64,000 bases of DNA. It comes from Roseomonas genomospecies 6. GTDB taxonomy: Bacteria; Pseudomonadota; Alphaproteobacteria; Azospirillales; Azospirillaceae. The notes below the pieces were generated by a model. That model did not search any database and was not told the DNA's origin. It worked only from the letters and a program-made list of their open reading frames with translations. Position numbers and translations under genes: made by a program. The DNA is taken from assembly GCF_008365375.1 (NCBI RefSeq), contig NZ_QOKW01000002.1, positions 1 through 64,000 on the forward strand. Direction: 5' to 3'. Positions within the stretch are counted from its first letter, which is position 1; every line of letters begins with the position of its first letter. Positions 36,986 through 46,787 of the stretch are shown here, piece after piece.

Positions 36986-37498
36986 TCAGTTGCACTGTCC
37001 CACGGATTTCTCGGCGCAGATCGTCGTGCCGTCGATCCAGGTTGCCCCCGACAGATCGGCGTGCCGCAGGTCCGCCCCGCCCAGCCGTGCGCCGGTGAAG
37101 TCGGCCTTCTGCAGGATGGCGCTCACCAGCTTCGCGTTGCGCAGGTCCGCTTCCTTCAGCGACGCGCCGGTCAGGTCGGCGCGCGTGAAATCGGCCTCGA
37201 TCAGCCGGGCGCCGTCCAATGTCACCCCCGGCATGGTGGCGCTGAAGAACTTCGCCCGGTAACCGTCGGTTTCCGACAGGTCGGCGTCCTTCAGCGTGGC
37301 CCTCTGGAAGGTGGCGTCCCGCAGCATCGCCCCGGCCAGCTTCGCAGACGACAGATCGCGCCCGTCGAAGTAGCAGCGGCGCCAGTTCACCTTCGGCTGC
37401 GCCGGGTCGGTGCAATCGGCCAGTGCGGGAGCGGGGACCAGGGCGGTGCCCAGGAAGGTGGCAAGTACCGCGAAGGCGGCGAAAATTGTCGTCTTCAT
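36986..37498 (-). CDS. Exported pentapeptide-repeat protein
   Basis: A 170-residue protein with a clear signal peptide (MKTTIFAAFAVLATFLGTAL, cleavage near PALADC), followed by about 20 pentapeptide repeats (LSSAKLAGAMLRDATFQRAT; FTRADLTGASLKEADLRNAK). Three cysteines outside the helix core (DCTDP, RRCYFD, TICAEKSVGQC) could form disulfides in the periplasm. The start is fixed by the signal peptide. It precedes the GGDEF gene in the same direction. Function unknown; it is a much smaller, exported relative of the two large cytoplasmic pentapeptide proteins in this window. Confidence 0.83.
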   Translation of the reverse strand: MKTTIFAAFAVLATFLGTALVPAPALADCTDPAQPKVNWRRCYFDGRDLSSAKLAGAMLRDATFQRATLKDADLSETDGYRAKFFSATMPGVTLDGARLIEADFTRADLTGASLKEADLRNAKLVSAILQKADFTGARLGGADLRHADLSGATWIDGTTICAEKSVGQCN

Positions 37499-37586
37499 GC
37501 GCCAACAGATAGTGTCGCCGAGGCCCGATGACAAAGGGTTCCGCACGACAAAAGAGACCCACACGATGAAAGACGGCGGCGTCCGG

Positions 37587-38081
37587 TCACGCCCTCTTCG
37601 GCGCGCGCAGACCGACCGAGCGTCCGGCCTGCGGCGGGCGGGGCAGCCCCTCATGCGCTGCCGCGATGCCGGCAAGCCGTTCCGCCGTCTCCAGGGGCAG
37701 AGGCACCGACCGGCGCTCCGTCAGGTCCACATGGACCAGCACGAATTCCGCCGTGGCGGCGAGGAAGCCGTCCTCCTCGTGGCGCATCTCATGGAACAGG
37801 TGCAGCCGCTTGGCGTCCGCCCCCAGGATGACGGACACGAAGGTCAGCCCGTCGCCCTCCGTCACCTCGCGGGCGTAGGTCAGGTGCGCCTCCACCGCGA
37901 ACATCGAGCGCCCCTCGGTCTCCGCATAGTCCTTGCCGATCCCGAAATGGTCGAGCACGGCGTCGGTCGCGTGGTCGAAGGCAAGCAGGTAATAGGCCAC
38001 GTTCATGTGGCCGTTGTAGTCGATCCACTCCGGACGGACCGTTTCCCGGTGCAGGCAAAGCGGGGCTGGCGAATGGTTCAT
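37587..38081 (-). CDS. Hotdog-fold acyl-CoA thioesterase
   Basis: A 164-residue thioesterase of the 4HBT/FcbC-like group. The motif WIDYNGHMNVAYYLLAFDHA contains the conserved Asp and the helix capping the active site; VEAHLTYAREVTEGD follows in the usual place. Related alphaproteobacterial enzymes hydrolyse betainyl-CoA in carnitine catabolism, and its start (RETVRPEWIDYNGHMN) resembles them, but no carnitine genes are nearby. Cytoplasmic. Start ATG 38081. It is divergent from the unknown gene at 38253. Confidence 0.85.
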   Translation of the reverse strand: MNHSPAPLCLHRETVRPEWIDYNGHMNVAYYLLAFDHATDAVLDHFGIGKDYAETEGRSMFAVEAHLTYAREVTEGDGLTFVSVILGADAKRLHLFHEMRHEEDGFLAATAEFVLVHVDLTERRSVPLPLETAERLAGIAAAHEGLPRPPQAGRSVGLRAPKRA

Positions 38082-38252
38082 GGCCCCAAGGATAAGCGAA
38101 GCCGCCGCGCTTTGGGAACCGGCTTGCGGCGCCTCGAACGCACTCCTTCAGCCGAATCCGACATTCACGGGCATCGGGAGTCATTCGTTCCAGAGGCAGG
38201 GAGCGCAAGAACCGGACGCTCTCCCCCTCCCCCCCGAACTCCCGAGGCCGAC

Positions 38253-38666
38253 ATGCTGAAACTGGCTCAGAACGCGAACAGCAAAACCGATTTCCTCATC
38301 GCTCATCCCGCGTTGAGCAGCGCGGACGTGGATCTGGAAGCGGTCCCTCTGGCGACGCTCCAGACCTACGTCGACACCACCTACAACAACCGCCGCCAGT
38401 ACGACTTCGGGAAGCCGAACGGCAGCCGCACGCTGGCGGCGCTGGAGAAGGCGTCCTCCACCAACAAGACCACCACCTGCACGGTCGTGTGGAATATCCA
38501 CCAGCACCAGACCCGTCCGCTGGCGGCCGCCGGAAAGACGAAGCACTTCACCGTCAAGGTTCCCGACGAAAAAAGTGAACTGCACTTCTACGTCAACACG
38601 GACGGCAGCCGGATCGCCTTCATCAGCTTCGACGCCACGACCTATTACGAGATCAAGAAGTTCTAA
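38253..38666 (+). CDS. Hypothetical protein, unknown fold
   Basis: A 137-residue soluble protein with no signal peptide or membrane segment. The N-terminal half is helical (MLKLAQNANSKTDFLIAHPA); the C-terminal half has alternating beta-like segments (KHFTVKVPDEKSELHFYVNT, RIAFISFDATTYYEIKKF). It is rich in Thr, Asn and Lys, unlike its Ala/Arg-rich neighbours, which hints at an unusual origin. GAGG lies 6 nt before the ATG. It converges on metH. No family recognised. Confidence 0.6.
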   Translation: MLKLAQNANSKTDFLIAHPALSSADVDLEAVPLATLQTYVDTTYNNRRQYDFGKPNGSRTLAALEKASSTNKTTTCTVVWNIHQHQTRPLAAAGKTKHFTVKVPDEKSELHFYVNTDGSRIAFISFDATTYYEIKKF

Positions 38667-38690
38667 AGCGGACCGCGCTCAGCACCGGAC

Positions 38691-38723
38691 GCCGTCGCCC
38701 CCGCCGGTCGCGGAGGCGACGGC
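38691..38723. terminator. Stem-loop between the 38253 gene and metH
   Basis: GCCGTCGCC pairs perfectly with GGCGACGGC across a 15-nt loop, in the 66-nt gap between convergent genes. No T run on either strand, so intrinsic termination is uncertain; it may simply protect 3' ends. Confidence 0.4.
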
Positions 38724-38732
38724 CTCGTCCCA

Positions 38733-41700
38733 TCACACGCTGAAATATTTCGCCCGCGGGTGATGCAGCACGATGGCCGAGGTGCTCTGCTCCGGGTGGA
38801 GCTGGTGCTCGTCGGACATCTCCACACCGATCCGCCCGGCGTCGAGGAGCTTCAGAAGCTGCTCCTGGTCCTCCAGGTTCGGGCAGGCCGGGTAGCCGAA
38901 GCTGTAGCGGCTGCCGCGGTAGGCCTGCTGCAACAGCTTCTCCTTGTCGCGGCTGTCCTCGGCGCCGTAGCCGAGCTCGGCGCGGATGCGGGCGTGGACA
39001 TACTCCGCCATCGCCTCGGTCATCTCCACCGACAGGCCGTGCAGGTAGAGATAGTCCTGATAGCGGTTCTCCGCGAACCACTCCCGCGCCACCTCGGCGC
39101 AATGCTGGCCCATGGTGACGATCTGGAGGCCCAGCACGTCACGCTCGGGATCGTTCACGTCGCGCAGGAAGTCGGCGATGCATTCGCCATCCTCCTTCGC
39201 CTGACGCGGCAGGGTGAAGCGGGCGACCTCGCTGGTCCCGTCCTCGGCGAACAGGATGACGTCGTTGCCCTCCGCCGCCGCCTTCCAATAGCCATAGACC
39301 GCCTGGGGCCGCAGGATTTCCTCCTTGGCGGCGATCTGAAGGATGCGGTCGAGCACCGGGCGAAGCTCCTTCTTCGCCCACTCCTTGAACTCCTCGAAGG
39401 ACTTGCCGTCCTTCCGGTAGCCCCACTGGAGCTGGTAGAGCATCCGCTCGTTCAGGTAGGTCACCAGGGTCTTCAGCGGCACATGCTCGATGACCTTCGC
39501 CCCCCAGAAGGGCGGGGTCGGCACCGGCACGCCCTCGGCCAGACGGGCGCGGCGGGCGCGGGCGGCGTCCTTGTCCACCGGGCCGACCGTGGCGCTGGTC
39601 GCCTGCCCCAGCACGCGGCGGCGATTCACCGCCCGCCCCGCCCGCTTGGCCTGCTGGATGGCGAGTTGCTGGTCGAAGCTGCCGCCCACCACCTGATCCA
39701 TCAGGGTCAGCCCGTCGAAGGCGTCGCCCGCATAGGCCACCCGGCCCGAGCCGTAGGAGGCCACGCAGTCCGTCTCCACATAGGCGCGGGTCAGCGCGGC
39801 GCCGCCGAGCAGGACCGGAACCTCCAGCCCCTCGCGGGTCATCTCCTCCAGGTTCTCGCGCATGACGACGGTGGACTTCACCAGCAGGCCGGACATGCCC
39901 ACGGCGTCGGCCTTGTGCTCCTTCGCCGCCTGGATGATGGCGCCGACCGGCTGCTTGATGCCCAGGTTGACGACCTTGTAGCCGTTGTTGGTCAGGATGA
40001 TGTCCACGAGGTTCTTGCCGATGTCGTGGACGTCGCCCTTCACGGTGGCCAGCACCATGGTGCCCTTCTGCTGGCCGTCCAGCTTCTCCATGTGCGGCTC
40101 CAGCCACGCCACGGCGGCCTTCATCGTCTCCGCGGACTGGAGCACGAACGGAAGCTGCATCTTGCCGGCGCCGAACAGCTCGCCCACCACCTTCATGCCG
40201 TCCAGCAGGTAGGTGTTGATGATCTCCAGCGGCGGGTGGGTCTTCATCGCCTCGGCGAGATCGTCCTCCAGCCCGGTGCGGTCACCGTCGACGATGCGCT
40301 CCTTCAGCCGCTCCTCGACCGTCTCGGCGCGGGCCTTCTTCTTGGCGTCCGCGGCCTTGCGGCCCTCGAACAGCGCGATGAAGGCCTGAAGCGGGTCGTA
40401 CCCTTCCGCGCGGCGGTCGAAGATCAGGTCCTCGGCGGTCTTGACCTCCTTCTCGGGGATCTGGTGCAGCGGCATGATCTTCGACACATGCACGATGGCG
40501 CCGGTCATGCCGCGCTTCACGGCGTGGTCGAGGAAGACCGAGTTCAGGACGTGGCGCGCCGCCGCGTTCAGGCCGAAGGAGACGTTGGACAGGCCCAGGA
40601 TGATCTGGCAACCGGGCATCTCCTTCGCGATGGCCTCGATGCCTTCCAGCGTCCAGATCGCCAGCTTGCGGTCGTCCTCGTTGCCGGTGGCGATGGTGAA
40701 GGTCAGCGGGTCGAACAGCAGGTCGTGGGCCGGCAGGCCGTATTCGTTGACCGCGAGGTCATAGAGCCGCTTGGCGATGGCGAGCTTGCGCTCCGGCGTC
40801 TTCGCCATGCCCTCCTCGTCGATGGTCAGCGCGATGACCGCCGCACCGAACTTCTTGGCGAGCGCGAGGCGCTTGCGGGCGGGCTCCTCCCCGTCCTCGA
40901 AGTTGATGGAGTTGATGATGGCCTTGCCGCCGTAGAGCGCCAGCGCCTTTTCCAACACGATGTACTCGGTGGAATCGATGACCAGCGGCGCCGTGACCGA
41001 GCCGGAGAAGCGCTGCACGACCGCCGTCATCTCCGCCACCTCGTCGCGCCCGACGAAGGCGGTGCAGACGTCCAGAGTGTGCGATCCCTCCTTCACCTGC
41101 TCCCGCGCCATCTCGACGCAGCCGTCCCAGTCGTTCTTCTCCTGAAGCTCGCGCCACTTCTTGGAACCGTTGGCGTTGCAGCGCTCGCCGATGGCGAAGA
41201 AAGCGTTCTCCTGGCGCAGCGTGACCTGGGAGTAGAGCGAGGCGACGGCGGGCACCCAATGGACCGTGCGGCCCTTCGGATTCGGGCGATGCGAGCCCGC
41301 CGGGGCCAGCTTGCGCAGCATCTGGTTCGCCGCCGCGATGTGCGGGACGTTGGTGCCGCAGCAGCCGCCGACGAGGTTCACCCCGTCCTCGGTCACGAAG
41401 CGCTCCAGCCAATGGGCGAAGTCGTCGGCGCGCAGCGGGTAATGGGTCTTGCCGTCCACCAGTTCCGGCAGGCCGGCGTTCGGCTGCACGGAGACGAGGC
41501 CCGGCCAGTTCTGGGTCAGCCACTTGACGTGCTCGCTCATTTCCAGCGGGCCGGTGGCGCAGTTCAGACCCATCAGCGGCACGTCCAGCGCCTGGATGAC
41601 CGTCGCCGCCGCGGCGATGTCGGTGCCGACCAGCAGCGTGCCGGTCGTCTCCACCGTCACCTGCACGAACACCGGCGTGTCGCTTCCCGCCTCGGCGCGG

Positions 41701-42224
41701 GCGCGCTTGATGCCGTTGACGGCGGCCTTGATCTGCAACGGGTCCTGGCAGGTTTCGACCAGGATGGCGTCGGCGCCGCCGGCGATCAGGCCAGCCGCCT
41801 GGACGAAGAAGCTGTCCTCCAGGTCCTGATAGGGGATGTGGCCCAGGCTGGGCAGCTTGGTGCCCGGCCCGACCGAGCCGATGACGAAGCGCGGCAGGCC
41901 GTCCGTGAAGGTCTCCGCCGCCTCGCGCGCCAGCTCGACGGCGCGCTGGTTGATCTCGAACGCCTTTTCGGAGATGCCGAACTCGCCCAGCGTCACCGGG
42001 GAGGCGCCGAAGGTGTCCGTCTCCACCATGTCCGCACCGGCTTCGAAGTAGCCGCGGTGGATCTCCCGCACGATGTCCGGACGGGACAGGGGCAGGATGT
42101 CGGTGCAGTTCTCGTGCCCCCAGTAATCCTTCTCCACATCGAGGTCGAGCGCCTGGATGCGGCTGCCGAACCCGCCGTCGCAAAGCAGGACGCGGTCGCG
42201 GAGAGTGTCGAGAATGTGCGGCAT
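38733..42224 (-). CDS. metH: Cobalamin-dependent methionine synthase
   Basis: Transfers the methyl of 5-methyltetrahydrofolate to homocysteine through B12. At 1163 residues all four modules are present: homocysteine-binding domain with zinc ligands in GLNCATGP and GGCCGTN; pterin domain (FAIGERCNANGSKKW, VIDSTEY); B12 domain with the axial His in VKGDVHDIGKNLV; and reactivation (AdoMet) domain near the C terminus (YGYWKAA, SYGSGRV upstream of it; YRGSRYSFGYPACPNLEDQ). It is the last gene of a probable operon with the ArsR-methyltransferase, metF and a DUF29 gene, all minus strand. Requires B12 supply. Confidence 0.97.
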   Translation of the reverse strand: MPHILDTLRDRVLLCDGGFGSRIQALDLDVEKDYWGHENCTDILPLSRPDIVREIHRGYFEAGADMVETDTFGASPVTLGEFGISEKAFEINQRAVELAREAAETFTDGLPRFVIGSVGPGTKLPSLGHIPYQDLEDSFFVQAAGLIAGGADAILVETCQDPLQIKAAVNGIKRARAEAGSDTPVFVQVTVETTGTLLVGTDIAAAATVIQALDVPLMGLNCATGPLEMSEHVKWLTQNWPGLVSVQPNAGLPELVDGKTHYPLRADDFAHWLERFVTEDGVNLVGGCCGTNVPHIAAANQMLRKLAPAGSHRPNPKGRTVHWVPAVASLYSQVTLRQENAFFAIGERCNANGSKKWRELQEKNDWDGCVEMAREQVKEGSHTLDVCTAFVGRDEVAEMTAVVQRFSGSVTAPLVIDSTEYIVLEKALALYGGKAIINSINFEDGEEPARKRLALAKKFGAAVIALTIDEEGMAKTPERKLAIAKRLYDLAVNEYGLPAHDLLFDPLTFTIATGNEDDRKLAIWTLEGIEAIAKEMPGCQIILGLSNVSFGLNAAARHVLNSVFLDHAVKRGMTGAIVHVSKIMPLHQIPEKEVKTAEDLIFDRRAEGYDPLQAFIALFEGRKAADAKKKARAETVEERLKERIVDGDRTGLEDDLAEAMKTHPPLEIINTYLLDGMKVVGELFGAGKMQLPFVLQSAETMKAAVAWLEPHMEKLDGQQKGTMVLATVKGDVHDIGKNLVDIILTNNGYKVVNLGIKQPVGAIIQAAKEHKADAVGMSGLLVKSTVVMRENLEEMTREGLEVPVLLGGAALTRAYVETDCVASYGSGRVAYAGDAFDGLTLMDQVVGGSFDQQLAIQQAKRAGRAVNRRRVLGQATSATVGPVDKDAARARRARLAEGVPVPTPPFWGAKVIEHVPLKTLVTYLNERMLYQLQWGYRKDGKSFEEFKEWAKKELRPVLDRILQIAAKEEILRPQAVYGYWKAAAEGNDVILFAEDGTSEVARFTLPRQAKEDGECIADFLRDVNDPERDVLGLQIVTMGQHCAEVAREWFAENRYQDYLYLHGLSVEMTEAMAEYVHARIRAELGYGAEDSRDKEKLLQQAYRGSRYSFGYPACPNLEDQEQLLKLLDAGRIGVEMSDEHQLHPEQSTSAIVLHHPRAKYFSV

Positions 42225-42285
42225 GGGAAGGGTCTGGTCCGTTTCGGAAGGAAGGTCGGGCGGAGAGGTTCAGGAAGTCAGCGTT

Positions 42286-42759
42286 TCATTCAAGACCGTG
42301 GCGGTTCACCGGCCACCAGTCTTCGTCAAGAAGCTGTTCGAGCGCGTAGGGGCATTCAGACGGCAGATCCCGCTCATCGACGCGATCCTGTCCAAGCCCG
42401 TCACTGGCGAAACCGCATCCACGGCGGAACGCGAGATCAAGGTCCACATGGCCTTTCAGACTGGGACTGTCGGCAAGCGCATCCACGGCGGCGGCCCGCT
42501 GTTCGCGCACCGACCTCCGCCATCCGCCGCGCGGGTCCGGTGCGGGGGAAAACTCCAGTTTCAGCAAATGCTCGATGACGCGGGCCAGATGGCTGTTGAT
42601 CGCACGCCGGTCGCTCTTGCCCATGTCCTCGATTTCCTCCGCCACATGGTCCCAGTCGATGGGCGTGTTCAGCCGCTCCCGCGCCGCTTCGCGCAGCAGA
42701 CGAGCCTGCTCCTGGGTCCAGGCGTAGAAATCGTCGTCATACCCGATCCGGCTGTCCAT
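42286..42759 (-). CDS. DUF29 domain protein
   Basis: A 157-residue soluble protein with the DUF29 pattern: DDDFYAWTQEQARLLRE, IDWDHVAEEIEDMGKSDRRA and HLLKLEFSP. DUF29 proteins are mostly helical, common in cyanobacteria and alphaproteobacteria, and of unknown function. The ribosome site GGAGGGAGGG before the ATG is strong. It lies 53 nt after metF and 61 nt before metH in the same direction, so it is probably cotranscribed with methionine genes, a setting that would be worth explaining. Its C-terminal part (about 105-157) is less typical. Confidence 0.85.
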   Translation of the reverse strand: MDSRIGYDDDFYAWTQEQARLLREAARERLNTPIDWDHVAEEIEDMGKSDRRAINSHLARVIEHLLKLEFSPAPDPRGGWRRSVREQRAAAVDALADSPSLKGHVDLDLAFRRGCGFASDGLGQDRVDERDLPSECPYALEQLLDEDWWPVNRHGLE

Positions 42760-42812
42760 GGCCCTCCCTCCGCGACCGCGATCATCCGCAACACCCTATC
42801 ACAGGGGGGCGG

Positions 42813-45106
<2,294 letters not shown>

Positions 45107-45880
45107 ATGAAGCTGGCCAACCTTTCCCGCTCCCTTCTTCGCTCGGCCGCCGTGGCCGTTGTCGCCTTCGGCATGGCGGGCTGCGCCACCGCGCCCGGCA
45201 CCGGCGACGCCGACGTCACGGTCAGCGACCCGCTGGAAATCCCCAACCGATTCGTCTTCGCCGTCAACGAGACCGCGGACATCCTGCTGATTCGTCCGGC
45301 GACCGAGGTTTACGTGGGCGTCGTCCCCGACCCGCTGCGCCAGGCGGTGCACAATTTCGTCCAGAACCTTCTCGGCCCGCTCTACATCGCCAACAACCTG
45401 CTGCAGGGCGATTTCGAGGGCGCGCAGGTCGCCACCGGACGGTTCATGACCAACACGATCCTCGGCCTCGGCTTCAACGACGTCGCGACGGAGGCCGGCA
45501 TCGGCGACCGTCCGGAGGATTTCGGCCAGACGCTGGGCGTCTGGGGCGTCGGACCGGGTCCCTATGTGGTGCTGCCCTTCCTTGGCCCGTCGAACGTCCG
45601 CGACACGCTGGGCTACGGAGTCGATACGCTGGCCGACCCGTTCCGCATCGGCACCAACGCCGCCGGGGCGGACGCCGCGCAGTACGGGCGGACCGGCGCC
45701 GCGGGCCTGGACCGGCGGTCGCAGCTCCTGCGCGAGATCGACGATCTGCGCAAGAACTCCCTGGATTTCTACGCGACGGCCCGCAGCCTGTACGCGCAGC
45801 AGCGCCGCGCCGCGATCGCCAACGACATCGCGCCGGCAACGCCGGAATTCCCTGATTTCGACGAACCCGCCAAGAAATAA
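45107..45880 (+). CDS. mlaA: MlaA (VacJ) outer-membrane lipoprotein
   Basis: Removes mislocalised phospholipid from the outer leaflet of the outer membrane in the Mla pathway. The 257-residue precursor has a lipoprotein signal with lipobox MAGC (lipidated Cys about residue 25) and the VacJ-family body: DPLEIPNRFVFAVNE, NNLLQGDFEGAQVATGRF, RPEDFGQTLGVWGVGPGPYV and VLPFLGPSNVRDTLG. Start ATG 45107 fits the signal peptide. mlaC follows after 94 nt in the same direction, as in many alphaproteobacteria. Confidence 0.94.
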   Translation: MKLANLSRSLLRSAAVAVVAFGMAGCATAPGTGDADVTVSDPLEIPNRFVFAVNETADILLIRPATEVYVGVVPDPLRQAVHNFVQNLLGPLYIANNLLQGDFEGAQVATGRFMTNTILGLGFNDVATEAGIGDRPEDFGQTLGVWGVGPGPYVVLPFLGPSNVRDTLGYGVDTLADPFRIGTNAAGADAAQYGRTGAAGLDRRSQLLREIDDLRKNSLDFYATARSLYAQQRRAAIANDIAPATPEFPDFDEPAKK

Positions 45881-45974
45881 GGAGGGGGGCATGCCGCGGA
45901 ACAGCCGTCCGCGCTCGATCCTTCAACCGATTGAGTGTTGACAAAGCCCCCGCGGCAGCCACTTTTGCCTTGCC

Positions 45975-46592
45975 ATGCTGACACGTCGCCTGTTTCTCGT
46001 GTGCGCGGCCCTGCTCGCGGTGAGCAGCTGGGCCGCCCGTCCCGCCGCCGCGCAATCGGCCGATCCGGGCGCAACCGCGTTCATCCAGTCGATGGGGAAC
46101 GAGGCCGTCGCCACCTTCTCGAACAAGAGCCTGTCGCGCGAGCAGGCGGTGCAGCGTTTCCGCACCCTGCTCTACCAGGGCTTCGACGTTCCCTACATCG
46201 GGCGCTGGGTGCTGGGCCGCTATTGGAACTCCGCCACGCCGCAGCAGCACGACGAGTACCAGAAGCTGTTCGAGCGGTTGATCGTCAACACCTACGCCGA
46301 CCGCTTCGTCGAGTATTCGGGGGAAACCTTCCGGATCACTGGGTCCCGCGTGGAAGGCGAAGCGGACACCATGGTGACCACCCAGATCGTTCGTCCCAGC
46401 GGCCCGCCGGTGAACGTGGACTGGCGCGTGCGCAAGCGCGACGCCGGCTACAAGATCATCGACGTGGTGGTCGAGGGCGTCAGCATGGGCGTGACCCAGC
46501 GCCAGGAATTCGCTTCCGTCATCAGCCAGAATGGCGGGCGGGTCGAAGGGCTGCTCCAGGCGCTCCGCCAGAAGGTGGGCTCCGCGGGCTGA
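45975..46592 (+). CDS. mlaC: MlaC phospholipid-binding periplasmic protein
   Basis: Ferries phospholipid across the periplasm between MlaA and the MlaFEDB inner-membrane transporter, which is not in this window. The 205-residue protein has a signal peptide ending near PAAAQSAD (about residue 27) and the MlaC/Ttg2D pattern: FRTLLYQGFDVPYIGRWVLG, QKLFERLIVNTYADRF and YKIIDVVVEGVSMGVTQRQE. It is closed by a terminator 41 nt downstream, so mlaA-mlaC form a unit. Confidence 0.94.
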   Translation: MLTRRLFLVCAALLAVSSWAARPAAAQSADPGATAFIQSMGNEAVATFSNKSLSREQAVQRFRTLLYQGFDVPYIGRWVLGRYWNSATPQQHDEYQKLFERLIVNTYADRFVEYSGETFRITGSRVEGEADTMVTTQIVRPSGPPVNVDWRVRKRDAGYKIIDVVVEGVSMGVTQRQEFASVISQNGGRVEGLLQALRQKVGSAG

Positions 46593-46632
46593 CCGGTTCC
46601 GGTACCGCCCTCCCGCCTTGCCGGACTTTTTC

Positions 46633-46659
46633 AAGGGCTGCCCTCGGGCGGCCCTTTTT
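46633..46659 (+). terminator. Intrinsic terminator of mlaA-mlaC
   Basis: AAGGGCTGCCC pairs with GGGCGGCCCTT (one T-G pair), tight loop, then TTTTT. It lies 41 nt after the mlaC stop. Confidence 0.85.
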
Positions 46660-46787
46660 CATGGCTCCTTTTCTCTTGGTCCATGTTTTCACGAAGGTTC
46701 GAACGGCGATTCCGTGACGAACCCGTCCGGAAGAGGTATGGTCGCGCGCATAGCCTCTTTTGTGTTGCAGCAGCGGGCGCCTTTCCG

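Noticed and set aside
42225..42285. A B12 or SAM/SAH riboswitch before metH
   Set aside because: Only 61 nt lie between the DUF29 stop and metH, and no conserved core was visible.
38760..42578. A plus-strand open frame of 1272 codons
   Set aside because: It is exactly opposite metH, which has every family motif; the mirror translation is His/Gly/Val-rich with no domain.
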